A stretch of 64,000 nt of DNA from CAYVUV01 sp964455095 (GCA_964455095.1 CAYVUV010000069.1:1-64000), one strand, 5' to 3'. Shown: positions 18,401 through 26,798, counted from the first letter of the stretch. Notes: generated from the sequence alone by a model not told the origin. Numbers and translations: made by a program.

Positions 18401-19755
18401 CGGCGGTGGGTCCGGCCTACGTGTTCACCGCCGACGGCGTGTCGTATCTCGGCCGCCACCCGACGGGCGAGGACCGTACCTTCGCCACCGACCCGCTCGG
18501 TGCCGACAGCGATGGCATCGACGGCACGACGTTCGGCTCGCTCGGTGCGACCGTGCTCGCCGAGCTCGACGGTTTCGGGCGCGGCTTCTACCTGCTGGCG
18601 CCGACGGCCGGGCTCGGGCGGCTGGTCGACGCCCAGGCGCCGGCGCGCCAGTTCCCGGCAGAGAACCACCTCTCGGCATGGCCCGTTTCGCAGCTCGACG
18701 GCTCGCCTGCCGACGGGGCGCTGGCCCGCGCGTTTCCGCGCGTGGTCAACGACCTGCAGTTCCTGGCCGGTCCGGCGGTGGCCGATATCGACGGCGACGG
18801 CCTGGCCGAAGCCATCCAGGGCTCGGGGGTGTACGACGTGCACGCCGTCAACATCGACGGCCGCGAGCCGACCGGGTGGCCGAAGTTCACCAACGGCTGG
18901 ATGGTCGGCTCACCGGCGGTGGGCGACCTCGACGGCGACGGCCAGCTCGAAGTGGTCGGCGTGACGCGCGAGGGGTGGCTGTTTGCCTGGCGCACGACCG
19001 GCAGAGAATGCGGCGCGATTCCGTGGCGGCGCTACCACCACGACGAGTGGGGCACCGGCAACGTGCACACCGACGCGCGGCCACCGGCGTCGCTGCGCCC
19101 GACGGACATCGCGGTGACGGCATTGACTGCCTCGCGCGCGCGCCTCAACCTGGCGGCGGTGCCGGGCGACGATTTGTTCTGCGGCAACGCCGATCTCGAC
19201 GTGCGCTTCGCGACCGCGCCGATCGCCAACGCAACCGACTTCGCGGCGGCGACGCCGGTCGAGTCGGTTGCCACCGTGCTGGCCGGCCGCCGCATCGCAT
19301 CGGTCGTCTCGGTCAACGACAGCCGCTTCGCCGGTCAACTGCTGTACTTCGCCGTCGCCGCGACCGACGACGCCGGCAACCGCTCCGCGCCCGCCGGCTC
19401 GCAGGCCGTGCAGTTCCCCGGTGCACCGACCCCCACCACCGAGCCGACCGCGACGGCGACGGAAACCGTCTCGCCGGCGCCTTCGTCGACCGCGACGGTG
19501 ACCCCGACGGCCAGCCCGGTATCGACCGCCACCCCCGCGCCCACGGCGACCGCCATTGCGCCCACCGCTACCGCCACCAACGCTCCACCGGCCACCGCCG
19601 TTCCGAGCCCCACCGCCACCGTGCACCGCGGCTCGGCGGACGATGGCTGCCACGTCGGCCCGCCGCCGCAGTCGCCAGCGCCGTGGTGGCTGCTGCCGTT
19701 TGTCCTCTTCGGCGCGGCGCGCCGCGTTCGGCGCCGCGAGGGGCGGCGCTTCTGA
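15424..19755 (+). CDS. Secreted subtilisin-family (S8) peptidase with FG-GAP repeats and sorting-like tail
   Basis: A 1443-residue exported protein. Signal peptide residues 1-24; S8 domain about 90-510 with catalytic Asp119 (IAVIDSGIRW), His233 (GHGTGESH) and Ser391 (TGRSAGMAAL). The oxyanion-hole Asn is replaced by Asp324 (VVIASAADEES). Residues about 640-1190 hold at least six calcium-binding FG-GAP/VCBS loops such as DLDGDGDLEVL, DVDGDGQLEVAT and DIDGDGLAEA. A Thr-Pro linker (about 1336-1400) leads to Cys, a membrane segment (APWWLLPFVLFGAA) and the basic end RRVRRREGRRF, resembling MYXO-CTERM-type sorting tails. The ATG has GGGGGAGGAA just upstream. A surface protease or an adhesive pseudo-protease are both possible. 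Confidence 0.92.
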   Translation: MARPLPALRLAISCIVLCCGAARAEMPYPSNPLPCTGSETDPPCIDATAFAQYLFLPTTEPLTLPNDFGNDNWKYTSERTGDPAIDNSAQELFGVKGASIDRAWQITTGRPDVLIAVIDSGIRWAEPQRDLVNKFYLNRGELPVPEGSTNTRDPYDRNGDGLFTIPDYLADGTQPQDARVSDQNGNGMIDPEDLIFLFSDGVDGDANGYIDDISGWDFFEDDNDALDEVRYGHGTGESHDSGNEANNGLDDTGVCPNCLLLEVRAGDSFVADVNAFAQGVVFAVDSGARVVQEALGTLNQTQFGQAAVDYAYRNGVVVIASAADEESNHHNYPANYDHTVQVNSVTRFADISGIKQSPPSYLYLNGCTNYGGHIALAVPSSSCSSEATGRSAGMAALVISAALNAIDRGTLTPYPRDDGEPAPFPLSADEIKQILIGTADDINFDARPEAKPPLPQNYTTTLAVPGVAGSERYHSTAGWDQFFGYGRVNADQAVRRVADGRIPPEAAIDAPAWYATLDPQRTPSLSLSGRAAANRAGAFSYVVDVAPGIQPAEVDFAIARAVEGRSAAVQGELATIDLAALRERMPNGIEGAALTPDGKPDPDRFTFTIRLRVMDDLGNVAEDRRVLALHRDPDLLPAFPRQLGADGAAAPSTADIDADGREEIIIASSNGQVHALRADGSELPGWPVASDPLELHDTAPGYASGAVPSPVSSAIVGAVAVGDLDRDGTLEVVATDVQGKAYVWGPDGVRRTGFPVSTRPEYSFSRRSERNLATPEGLVPDRVNRHNRDNRLGRALASGPALGNLDGSSDGSLEIVAGSFDRHLYAWRHDGTPVPGWPVLLKDPTKVESVDPVTNEVTLKADANGLMGTKILVPPSLGDLDGDGDLEVLAAVNEEYREEPNALFTNPLIALFRLVGVIDPGNTRVYAVHADGAAHGAAPLARGWNPDAFVPGWPVKTALITTELLPTVGTGSNGPPALADVDGDGQLEVATMSAVGPAYVFTADGVSYLGRHPTGEDRTFATDPLGADSDGIDGTTFGSLGATVLAELDGFGRGFYLLAPTAGLGRLVDAQAPARQFPAENHLSAWPVSQLDGSPADGALARAFPRVVNDLQFLAGPAVADIDGDGLAEAIQGSGVYDVHAVNIDGREPTGWPKFTNGWMVGSPAVGDLDGDGQLEVVGVTREGWLFAWRTTGRECGAIPWRRYHHDEWGTGNVHTDARPPASLRPTDIAVTALTASRARLNLAAVPGDDLFCGNADLDVRFATAPIANATDFAAATPVESVATVLAGRRIASVVSVNDSRFAGQLLYFAVAATDDAGNRSAPAGSQAVQFPGAPTPTTEPTATATETVSPAPSSTATVTPTASPVSTATPAPTATAIAPTATATNAPPATAVPSPTATVHRGSADDGCHVGPPPQSPAPWWLLPFVLFGAARRVRRREGRRF
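19431..19622 (+). repeat. Thr-Pro/Thr-Ala codon repeat linker
   Basis: Low-complexity in-frame tract coding for TPT/TAT repeats between the beta-domain and the C-terminal sorting-like tail of the subtilase. It is similar in character, though not in exact sequence, to the tract in the propeller lipoprotein gene. Confidence 0.8.
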
Positions 19756-19820
19756 GCATCGCCATTTACCGCCTGTGGCCGAACGTGTAGCGTGCCGGGC
19801 TCGACCCGCACGCTCTCCGA

Positions 19821-21401
19821 ATGGTACGCCGCACGCTCCAGATCCTGGGGTTCACGCTCGTGGGCCTCACGGCCAGCCTCGCCGTTTTGACCGGCGCCGA
19901 GTTGCTCTTGCGATTGTTCGGGGTCGGCGGCGATCACGCGCGGCGCGATCCGTTCGCGGGGTTCTCGCACGCCGTGCCGCTGTTCGTGAAGGGTGAGCGC
20001 GCCGATGGCGTGGCCGTGTACCACCCCACTGCCGGCCGCTTTCTCGCGGCGATCGGCCGGCCACTCGAGGAAGCGCAGCGCGAGTTTCTGATCGAGAAGC
20101 GCTCCGGCACCTTTCGCGCTTTCGTGCTCGGAGACTCCTCCGCCGCCGGCGTCCCCTATGGAACCTCCTATGCCTTCTCCGCCTGGCTCGCGCGCCGATT
20201 GACTGCCGCCCTGCCGAGTCGACCGATCGAGATCGTCAACGCGGCGGTGCCGGGATACGCCTCGCGGCGGCTGATGATCGTCAATGAGGAGGTCCTCGGA
20301 TACCACCCCGACCTGATCATCGTCTACGTCGGGCACAACGAGTACGCCGAGCGGCGCTACTACCGGCACCTGATGGACCTGGATCCGCGGCTCTTTCGCC
20401 TGCGCGAGCTGGTGGCCGGGACGCGGTTGTGGGCTGTCTTGGCAGGTCTTAGCCAATCACGAGGCGGCAGCGATCAGCCTCCCCAGTTCAATTGGGTCGA
20501 TACCGGGACCGACACGCGCGAGATGTTTGCCGTCCTCAACCCGCGCCTCCGGGGTGAGCAGTATGCGACGCCGCGGGAACGCGCCTACATGGAGATCATG
20601 TATGAGAGCAACTTGACGGCCATCGTCCGGACCGCGCGGTCCGCCGGCGTGCCGGTCATGCTCGTCACCCAGTCGCAGAACTTCTCCGACTGGGCTCCAT
20701 GCGCGTCGACGCATCGCCCCGATCTGGCGCCCGGCGACCTCGCGCGCTGGGATGAGCTGGTCGAGGACGGCAATCGGTTCGCCGAGCACGGCGACTGCGC
20801 GGCGGCGGTCGCGCGCTACGAGGGCGCGCTGGCGGTCGACGACGTCCACGCCGACCTGCACTACCGCGCCGCCTCGTGTCTGCGCGCCCTCGGTCGCTTT
20901 CCGGCCGCGCGCGAGCACTACCGCCGTGCCAGCGATCTCGATCAGGTGCCCTGCGGTGCGCCGCTGCGCTTCAACGAGATCGCCCGCAAGGTCGCCGCGG
21001 CGGAGGGCGCGCTGTTGGCGGATGCCGAGGCCGCCCTGTCGCAGGCCAGCGAACACGGTCTCGTCGGCGACGATCTGTTCTGCGACTGGGCGCATCCCAA
21101 CCTGCGCGCGCAACAGGTCATCGCCGCCGCCATCGAGACGGAGCTGAGGCGGGCGGAAATGCCGGTCGCGGCCGCGAGCTGGCAGACGGGGTACACGGAC
21201 CCCGCGACGGAGCAGCTCTACGCCGAAAATCCGAAGCTGCGGTTCGATGAATGGCTGGAGCAGATGGGCATGTGCCTGCTCGCGCGCCGGGCGGACTGCG
21301 CCTTGCGCAGCGTCGACCAGGCGGTGATGGCGGATCCGCACGAGACGAAGTGGCACATCGCGCGGCGGCGGGTGCTACAGACCATGGCGGGGTGGCAATA
21401 G
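19821..21401 (+). CDS. Membrane-anchored SGNH/GDSL-like hydrolase with TPR segment
   Basis: A 526-residue protein with one N-terminal membrane helix (LGFTLVGLTASLAVLTGAELLL) and an extracytoplasmic SGNH fold. Visible catalytic blocks are VLGDSSAAG (Ser106), VGHNEYAE (Asn173) and CDWAHPN (Asp422, His425). About 55 residues between 300 and 390 form TPR-like helices (AAAVARYEGALAVDDVHADL, LRALGRFPAAREHYRRASDL) inserted between the third and fourth blocks. It starts a five-gene run: the next gene begins at the base after its stop. Such hydrolases act as esterases or acyltransferases on polysaccharides and lipids. With a carbamoyltransferase downstream, a role in decorating or editing an exported polymer is likely but unproven. 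Confidence 0.88.
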   Translation: MVRRTLQILGFTLVGLTASLAVLTGAELLLRLFGVGGDHARRDPFAGFSHAVPLFVKGERADGVAVYHPTAGRFLAAIGRPLEEAQREFLIEKRSGTFRAFVLGDSSAAGVPYGTSYAFSAWLARRLTAALPSRPIEIVNAAVPGYASRRLMIVNEEVLGYHPDLIIVYVGHNEYAERRYYRHLMDLDPRLFRLRELVAGTRLWAVLAGLSQSRGGSDQPPQFNWVDTGTDTREMFAVLNPRLRGEQYATPRERAYMEIMYESNLTAIVRTARSAGVPVMLVTQSQNFSDWAPCASTHRPDLAPGDLARWDELVEDGNRFAEHGDCAAAVARYEGALAVDDVHADLHYRAASCLRALGRFPAAREHYRRASDLDQVPCGAPLRFNEIARKVAAAEGALLADAEAALSQASEHGLVGDDLFCDWAHPNLRAQQVIAAAIETELRRAEMPVAAASWQTGYTDPATEQLYAENPKLRFDEWLEQMGMCLLARRADCALRSVDQAVMADPHETKWHIARRRVLQTMAGWQ

Positions 21402-21641
21402 ATGGCAGATCAGAGCTTGGCAAAACGGGTGCTGGGCGCGATGCGGCGCTTTGCCGTGCGCGTCGCCGAAGTGCAGGTCCGCGTGATGCTCTTCGTGTTC
21501 TACTTCACGCTGCTCGCGCCCTTCGCCTTGCTGATGCGCTGGCTCGACCCTCTGGCGATTCGCAACGCGGACCGGCGCGGATGGTCCGCGCTCGACCGCA
21601 CCGAGAGCGACGAGCTCGAACGCGCGACGCACCAGTCCTGA
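21402..21641 (+). CDS. Small single-span membrane protein of the carbamoyltransferase cassette
   Basis: A 79-residue protein with one hydrophobic stretch (VMLFVFYFTLLAPFALLMRW), a basic N-terminus and a charged C-terminal tail. The pattern of a hydrophobic helix followed by PFALLMRWLDPLA resembles short conserved hypothetical proteins often found beside carbamoyltransferase and DUF5989 genes; that comparison is from memory of such loci. Its ATG directly abuts the SGNH hydrolase stop, and the carbamoyltransferase starts 13 nt downstream. A membrane tether or assembly factor for the carbamoylation enzymes is the natural guess. No catalytic residues are evident. Confidence 0.8.
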   Translation: MADQSLAKRVLGAMRRFAVRVAEVQVRVMLFVFYFTLLAPFALLMRWLDPLAIRNADRRGWSALDRTESDELERATHQS

Positions 21642-21654
21642 TCGGTTGCTGCGC

Positions 21655-23433
21655 ATGCACATACTCGGCATCTCCTGCTACTTCCACGACGCGGCCGCGG
21701 CGATTCTGCGCGACGGGCAACTGATCGCCGCCGCGGAGGAAGAGCGCTTCAGCCGCAAGAAGCACGACTTCGATTTCCCCGAGCGCGCCATCGCGTTCTG
21801 CCTCGCCCAGGCCGGAATCACCGCCGCCGACCTCGACTACGTCGTCTTCTTCGAGAAGCCGTTTCTCAAGCTCGAGCGCCTGGTGCTCTCGATCATGCAG
21901 ACGTTCCCCCGCTCGCACCGGGTGTTTCGCGAGGCGATGCTCACGTGGTTGAGCGACAAGCTGTGGATCCAACAGCGCATCGAGCGACACTTGAACCTGC
22001 CGGCGTCGAAGGTGCTGTTCAGCGGACACCACCTGTCGCACGCCGCCAGCGCCTTTCTCTGCTCGCCGTTCGACGAGGCCGCCATTCTGACGGTGGACGG
22101 CGTCGGCGAGTGGGCGACGGCCAGCGTCGGCGTCGGCCGCGGCTCGCACGTCGAGCTGCTCGAAGAGGTCCGCTTTCCGCACTCGCTCGGCCTGCTCTAC
22201 AGTGCCTTCACCGCCTTTCTCGGCTTCGAGGTCAACGAGGGCGAGTACAAGGTGATGGGCATGGCGCCGTTCGGGCAGCCGCGCTACGTCGACGAAGTCT
22301 CGCGCCTGGTACGGGCCGACGATGATGGCAGCTTCGCGCTCGACATGAGCTACTTCTCGTTTCACTACTCGGCCGACCGCACCTATACGGCCAGGTTCGA
22401 GGAGCTCTTCGGCCCGCCGCGCGATCCGCGCATGAACTTCTTCACGCCGACCAGCGGCTACCCGTCGTACTTCGGCGCCAAGCCGGCGGACTACGACGAG
22501 CAGGCGCGCTCGAATCAGCACTACGCCGACATTGCCGCGAGCATCCAGGTGGTGACCGAAGAGATTCTGTTGAAGATGGCCCGTCACGTCCATCAGCGCA
22601 CCGGCCTGCCGCGCCTGTGCATGGCCGGCGGCGTGGCGCTGAACAGCGTCGCCAACGGCCGCATCCTGCGCGAGACGCCTTTCGAGGCGATCTACATCCA
22701 ACCGGCGGCGGGCGATGGCGGCAGCGCGCTCGGCGCGGCGCTCTACGCGTACCACACGGTGCTCGGCAAGCCGCGCGGGTTCGTCCTCGAGCACGCCTAC
22801 TGGGGCGAGGAGCACACGGCCAGCCGCATCGCCGACTTTCTCACCGAGGCGCACATTCCACACGAGCGCTGCGACGACGAAGACGCGCTGCTCGACCGGG
22901 TCACCGATCGGCTCGCGCACGGCGGTGTGGTCGGCTGGTCGCAGGGGCGCTTCGAGTGGGGGCCGCGCGCGCTCGGCAACCGCAGCATTCTGGCCGACCC
23001 GCGCACCGCGGCGATGAAGGACATCGTCAATACCAAGATCAAATTCCGCGAACCCTACCGCCCCTTCGCGCCGGCCGTCCTGGTCGAGCGCGCGGAGGAG
23101 TTCTTTGCGCTGCCCGATGCCGCGCGCCACTACCCCGCGCGCTTCATGCTGTACGTCGTCGGTGTCGTGGACGACAAGAAGGAGTCCCTGGGGGCGATCA
23201 CGCACGTCGACGGCAGCGCCCGGGTGCAGACCGTGGATCGGGTCGCGGCGCCGCGTTTTCACCGGCTCATCGAGCGCTTCGGCCAGGCGACAGGCGTGCC
23301 GGTGCTGCTCAACACGTCTTTCAATCTGAAAGGCGAGCCCATCGTCAACACCCCGCGCGAGGCGTTTCGCACCTTCAGTGTCAGTGAGATGGACCTGTTG
23401 GTGCTCGACCAGTTCATCATTGCGAAGCGATGA
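21655..23433 (+). CDS. O-carbamoyltransferase (NodU/CmcH family)
   Basis: Transfers a carbamoyl group from carbamoyl phosphate, through carbamoyl-adenylate, to a hydroxyl acceptor. The 592-residue length is usual. The Kae1-like N-terminal domain starts MHILGISCYFHDAAAAIL and contains the iron-binding HHLSHAASAF and LTVDGVGEWATAS; GGVALNSVANGRIL and the C-terminal GRFEWGPRALGNRSILADPR are hallmark blocks. The ATG at 21655 fits the conserved N-terminus; a TTG 9 nt upstream is in frame. The methyltransferase gene overlaps its stop by 4 nt. The acceptor cannot be read from sequence; cassette context suggests a sugar or lipid of the envelope. Confidence 0.95.
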   Translation: MHILGISCYFHDAAAAILRDGQLIAAAEEERFSRKKHDFDFPERAIAFCLAQAGITAADLDYVVFFEKPFLKLERLVLSIMQTFPRSHRVFREAMLTWLSDKLWIQQRIERHLNLPASKVLFSGHHLSHAASAFLCSPFDEAAILTVDGVGEWATASVGVGRGSHVELLEEVRFPHSLGLLYSAFTAFLGFEVNEGEYKVMGMAPFGQPRYVDEVSRLVRADDDGSFALDMSYFSFHYSADRTYTARFEELFGPPRDPRMNFFTPTSGYPSYFGAKPADYDEQARSNQHYADIAASIQVVTEEILLKMARHVHQRTGLPRLCMAGGVALNSVANGRILRETPFEAIYIQPAAGDGGSALGAALYAYHTVLGKPRGFVLEHAYWGEEHTASRIADFLTEAHIPHERCDDEDALLDRVTDRLAHGGVVGWSQGRFEWGPRALGNRSILADPRTAAMKDIVNTKIKFREPYRPFAPAVLVERAEEFFALPDAARHYPARFMLYVVGVVDDKKESLGAITHVDGSARVQTVDRVAAPRFHRLIERFGQATGVPVLLNTSFNLKGEPIVNTPREAFRTFSVSEMDLLVLDQFIIAKR

Positions 23434-24320
23434 CCGACCCCACGCATCGCCAGGCAGTGGGCCAGCGCGTCCGCCGATTCTACGAGGGCTGCTCGTTCCC
23501 CGGCTACGAGGATCTCGAGACGCCGCTCGATCTGGTGGAGAAATCCAAGCAGGGGATCTACGCGCGACTGCTGGACGAGCAACTGCCCCTCGGCGTGCGT
23601 GTGCTGGATGCCGGCTGCGGCACCGGCCAGCTGGCGATCTTCCTCTCGCTCGTCCACCGCACGGTGACCGGCGTCGATTTCACGCGCGAATCGCTGGCCA
23701 AGGGCAACGACTTCCGGCGTCAGTTCAACCTCGCCAACGTGTCCTTCGCGCAGATGGACCTGTTCGCCCCGGCGTTGCGCGACGAGAGCTTCGACTACGT
23801 GTTCTGCAACGGTGTGCTGCACCACACCGCCGACGCGCACCAGGCCTTCCGCGGTCTGGTGCGGCTGGTGAAGCCGGGCGGCTTCATCGCCATCGGGCTC
23901 TACAATACCTACGGCCGGCTGATGCTCGACCTGCGCCGCCTGGTCTTCCGCCTCACCGGCGACCGCCTGCACCGCCTCGACTACTACATGCGGCGCCAGG
24001 CCGGCGGGGCGGAGAAGAAACGCATCTGGTTCATGGACCAGTACCGCCACCCGCACGAGGACAAGTTCTCGGTCGACGATGTCCTCGGCTGGTTTCGCGA
24101 AGCCGACATCGAGTACGTCAACTCGGTGCCGAAGATCCGCCTCTCCGAATCGTTCGACACGGCCGACCGCCTCTTTCAGGCCCGCGACCCCGGCACGCGC
24201 CTGGAGCGGCTGCTCTGCCAGCTGGGTTGGATTTTCACCCAAGGCCGTGAAGGTGGCTTCTTCGTCACGTTTGGACGTAAGAAGGAAGCGCAGACGCGAT
24301 CGCCCGCCGACGGGCGCTGA
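23430..24320 (+). CDS. Class I SAM-dependent methyltransferase
   Basis: A 296-residue cytoplasmic methyltransferase. The SAM-binding motif I is VRVLDAGCGTGQLAIFLS (about residues 56-73), followed by VTGVDFTRESL, DESFDYVFCNGVLHHTAD and LVKPGGFIAIGLYNTYGR, covering the usual motifs II-IV. The N-terminal VRRFYEGCSFPGYEDLETPLDLVEK is an extra region seen in a group of methyltransferases near natural-product and envelope loci. It overlaps the carbamoyltransferase by 4 nt (ATGA) and precedes DUF5989 by 16 nt with GGAG upstream of that gene. It probably methylates the same acceptor that is carbamoylated. Confidence 0.9.
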   Translation: MTDPTHRQAVGQRVRRFYEGCSFPGYEDLETPLDLVEKSKQGIYARLLDEQLPLGVRVLDAGCGTGQLAIFLSLVHRTVTGVDFTRESLAKGNDFRRQFNLANVSFAQMDLFAPALRDESFDYVFCNGVLHHTADAHQAFRGLVRLVKPGGFIAIGLYNTYGRLMLDLRRLVFRLTGDRLHRLDYYMRRQAGGAEKKRIWFMDQYRHPHEDKFSVDDVLGWFREADIEYVNSVPKIRLSESFDTADRLFQARDPGTRLERLLCQLGWIFTQGREGGFFVTFGRKKEAQTRSPADGR

Positions 24321-24336
24321 CCCTCAGGAGAACCCG

Positions 24337-24513
24337 ATGTCGTTGCTCGCAAGTGCCCGCGGCCGCATGCGCACCATGAAGGAGCTGATGCGCTTCTTCT
24401 GGGGCCGCAAATGGTGGTGGCTGACGCCGATGATCTTCTTCCTGCTGCTGTTCAGCCTCTTCGCGGTTTCGATCCAGGGCCCGCTGGCGCCGTTCATCTA
24501 CGCGCTGTTCTGA
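24337..24513 (+). CDS. DUF5989 small membrane protein
   Basis: A 58-residue protein ending in a single hydrophobic helix (PMIFFLLLFSLFAVSIQGPLAPFIYALF) after a basic helix with FFWGRKWWWLTP, the signature of DUF5989. This family is regularly next to carbamoyltransferases, which supports membership of the cassette. CAGGAG lies 7 nt before the ATG. Its last 16 nt overlap the 3' end of the convergent histidine kinase gene. Function unknown; a membrane partner of the carbamoyltransferase is plausible. Confidence 0.9.
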   Translation: MSLLASARGRMRTMKELMRFFWGRKWWWLTPMIFFLLLFSLFAVSIQGPLAPFIYALF

Positions 24514-26735
24514 TCTGATGGCGCGGGGGCGCCGCTGCCGCGGCGCGGCTCGCGCGGCAGGCGGATGCGGAAGGTCGTGCCGCGGCCGAGCTCGCTCTCC
24601 ATCGTCACCGTGGCGCCGAGGGCGCCGGCCAGGCGTTTGACGATGAACAGGCCGAGGCCGACGCCGCCGTATTGCGCGGCGACGGCGGAATCGGCCTGGC
24701 GGAACGGCTCGAAGATCACCTCGTGCGCCTCCGCGGCGATGCCGATGCCGGTGTCGGCGACGCTGATCTCGATCCACTCGCCGTGCTCGGCGGCGTCGAT
24801 CGTCACGGAGCCCTGGCGGGTGAACTTGAACGCGTTGCCGACCAGGTTGGTCAGCACGATGCGCAGCTTGGCGGCATCGGTGACGATGTCGGGCAGCGCC
24901 TCGACGCCGCGCCAGGAGAACGCGACGCCGGTGCGCAGGCGCGCCTCGCGGGTGCGGGCTTCGACGTCGGCGAGCAGGTCGGTCATCCGCACCGGGCGCA
25001 GGTCGAGCGGAATCTGGCCGCTCTCGAAGCGGCTGACATCGAGGGTGGCGTTGATCAGATCGAGCAGCTGGAGCGCGTTCTCGTGCATGCGGCCCAGCGT
25101 CGCCAGCTGTTCGCCGCCGAGCTCGCCCATGGCGCCTTCGAGGAGCAGGCCGTTGTAGCCGAGGATGACGTTCAGCGGCGTGCGCAGCTCGTGCGACATC
25201 GTCGCCATGAACTCCGACTTGAGGCGGTTGGCCTGTTCGAGCTGCTGGTGCAGGCGCGCATTTTCGAGCGCCAGCGACGCGAGCTGCGCAATCCCGCGCG
25301 CGATGCGCAGCTGGCGCTCGCTCGGGGGCGAGGGCTGGTCGATGTACTTCGCCACCAGCATGCCCGCGACCGCTCCGCCGCGGCGCAGCGACATCCAGAT
25401 CACGCCCTTCACGCCCGGCGTGACGCGTAACATCGGCGGTTCGAACCGCTCGATGTCAAACCACGTCGCGCCGCTCTGCTCCGCCTCGGAGACGATGTGG
25501 TCGAGACGCGCGCGGGGGACGGAGAGCAGGCGGATGGTTTCCCATTGTTCCGCCGTTTCGCCGGTTTGTGCGGCGGGGAAGCCGATGTCGCGCTCGGGAT
25601 CGAAAAGCCACATCTGCACCGCATCGGCCGCCACCGCTTCGGCGGTGAGGCGGCACAGACGATCGAGGAGGTCGGCGCGATTCAAGCCGCCGATGATGCC
25701 CTCGCCGACGCGTGCCAGGCTGGCGGCAACGTCGGCGATTTCCTGCAGCTGAGCCTGCGCGAGCTTGTACTCGCTGATGTCGGTGGAGACGCCGAGGACG
25801 TGATGCGCCCCACCGCCCTCGTCGACCAGCGGCCGCTTGATGGTGCGCAGCCAGCGCAGGTTCCCCCCGGCGTCGGTGATCACCTCTTCGGCGACGAGCA
25901 GCTCGGCGCCGGTGTCCATGACCCGCAGGTCGTCGCGCCGAAAATGCTCCACCTCGTCCGCGTTGGGGTTGAAGTCGCTGTCCGTCTTGCCGATCAGCGC
26001 CTCCACTGTCGTGCCGTAGACTTCGGCCGTGGCGCGGTTGACCAACGTGAAGCGCCCGTCGCGGTCCTTGGCGAAGATCAAGTGCGGATTGATGTCGATC
26101 ACCTGGCGCAAGAAGGCGCGCTGCCGTTCGAGGTCGCGCTCGCGCGCCAGTCGTTGCCGCTGCTCCGCGACGGTCAATCGGCGTTGCTTCTCGAGCTCGT
26201 AGGCGACGAACACCGAGCCGCCGAGCACGGCGAAGTACCCGATCAGCTCGCGCGACAAGCCGACGGGGAGCGCGCCGGTGGTGAGAGTGACTTCGAGGGG
26301 GAACGCGGCCGCGTTCATGAACACCATCGCGAGTTGCGCCTGCCAGCCCCAGGGGATGAAGGCCGCGCTGCCCATCGTCAGCGAGACCAGCACAAGCAGC
26401 GACGTGGTCACGCGCGCCGTAGCGAGCGCGACCCCAACGCTGGTCGCGGTGCACAGCATTTGTGCCGCCAGCGCGGTGACGACGAGTTGGCGTCGCGTGC
26501 GGCAGCGCGCCAGGATGGAGGCGAGCGCCGCGATTCCGATCATGTTGCCGAGCTGCAGCAGCGACACGAGCGGGTTCTCCCCTGGTCGCAGGATGAGCTC
26601 GCTCAGCGCCAGCACGCCGTTGGCGAAAAAGAGCAACCAGCACCCGAGTCGCGCGCGCTGGCGGAGCAGCGCCTCGTGCTCTTCGGCGGCGCCGACGCTG
26701 GCCGCTGCGGTTATCGGCGTTTGCTTCGTGTCCAC
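24498..26735 (-). CDS. Membrane PAS-GAF sensor histidine kinase
   Basis: A 745-residue kinase. Five to six membrane helices occupy residues about 28-180; a PAS domain about 205-325 (QVIDINPHLIFAKDRDGRF, TIKRPLVDEGGGAHHVLGVSTDIS); a GAF domain about 345-490; HisKA about 510 with FMATMSHELRTPLN; HATPase about 600-730 with LRIVLTNLVGNAFKFTRQG, ADTGIGIA and GGVGLGLFIVKRL. All phosphotransfer motifs are intact. The start is GTG at 26735, preceded at 9 nt by GATAAC. It is convergent with the carbamoylation cassette, sharing 16 nt with DUF5989. No response regulator is adjacent. Confidence 0.94.
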   Translation of the reverse strand: MDTKQTPITAAASVGAAEEHEALLRQRARLGCWLLFFANGVLALSELILRPGENPLVSLLQLGNMIGIAALASILARCRTRRQLVVTALAAQMLCTATSVGVALATARVTTSLLVLVSLTMGSAAFIPWGWQAQLAMVFMNAAAFPLEVTLTTGALPVGLSRELIGYFAVLGGSVFVAYELEKQRRLTVAEQRQRLARERDLERQRAFLRQVIDINPHLIFAKDRDGRFTLVNRATAEVYGTTVEALIGKTDSDFNPNADEVEHFRRDDLRVMDTGAELLVAEEVITDAGGNLRWLRTIKRPLVDEGGGAHHVLGVSTDISEYKLAQAQLQEIADVAASLARVGEGIIGGLNRADLLDRLCRLTAEAVAADAVQMWLFDPERDIGFPAAQTGETAEQWETIRLLSVPRARLDHIVSEAEQSGATWFDIERFEPPMLRVTPGVKGVIWMSLRRGGAVAGMLVAKYIDQPSPPSERQLRIARGIAQLASLALENARLHQQLEQANRLKSEFMATMSHELRTPLNVILGYNGLLLEGAMGELGGEQLATLGRMHENALQLLDLINATLDVSRFESGQIPLDLRPVRMTDLLADVEARTREARLRTGVAFSWRGVEALPDIVTDAAKLRIVLTNLVGNAFKFTRQGSVTIDAAEHGEWIEISVADTGIGIAAEAHEVIFEPFRQADSAVAAQYGGVGLGLFIVKRLAGALGATVTMESELGRGTTFRIRLPREPRRGSGAPAPSDQNSA

Positions 26736-26798
26736 GAGTGCCCGGTTATCTCAGAACCACGCCTCAGCCCAAAATGGCCCGCGGCGGCCGTGCCTCCG

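Noticed and set aside
16185..19790. 1201-codon open frame on the same strand as the subtilase but shifted
   Set aside because: Arg-rich frame-shifted reading of the subtilase coding sequence; no motifs, and the true frame has signal peptide, triad and FG-GAP loops.
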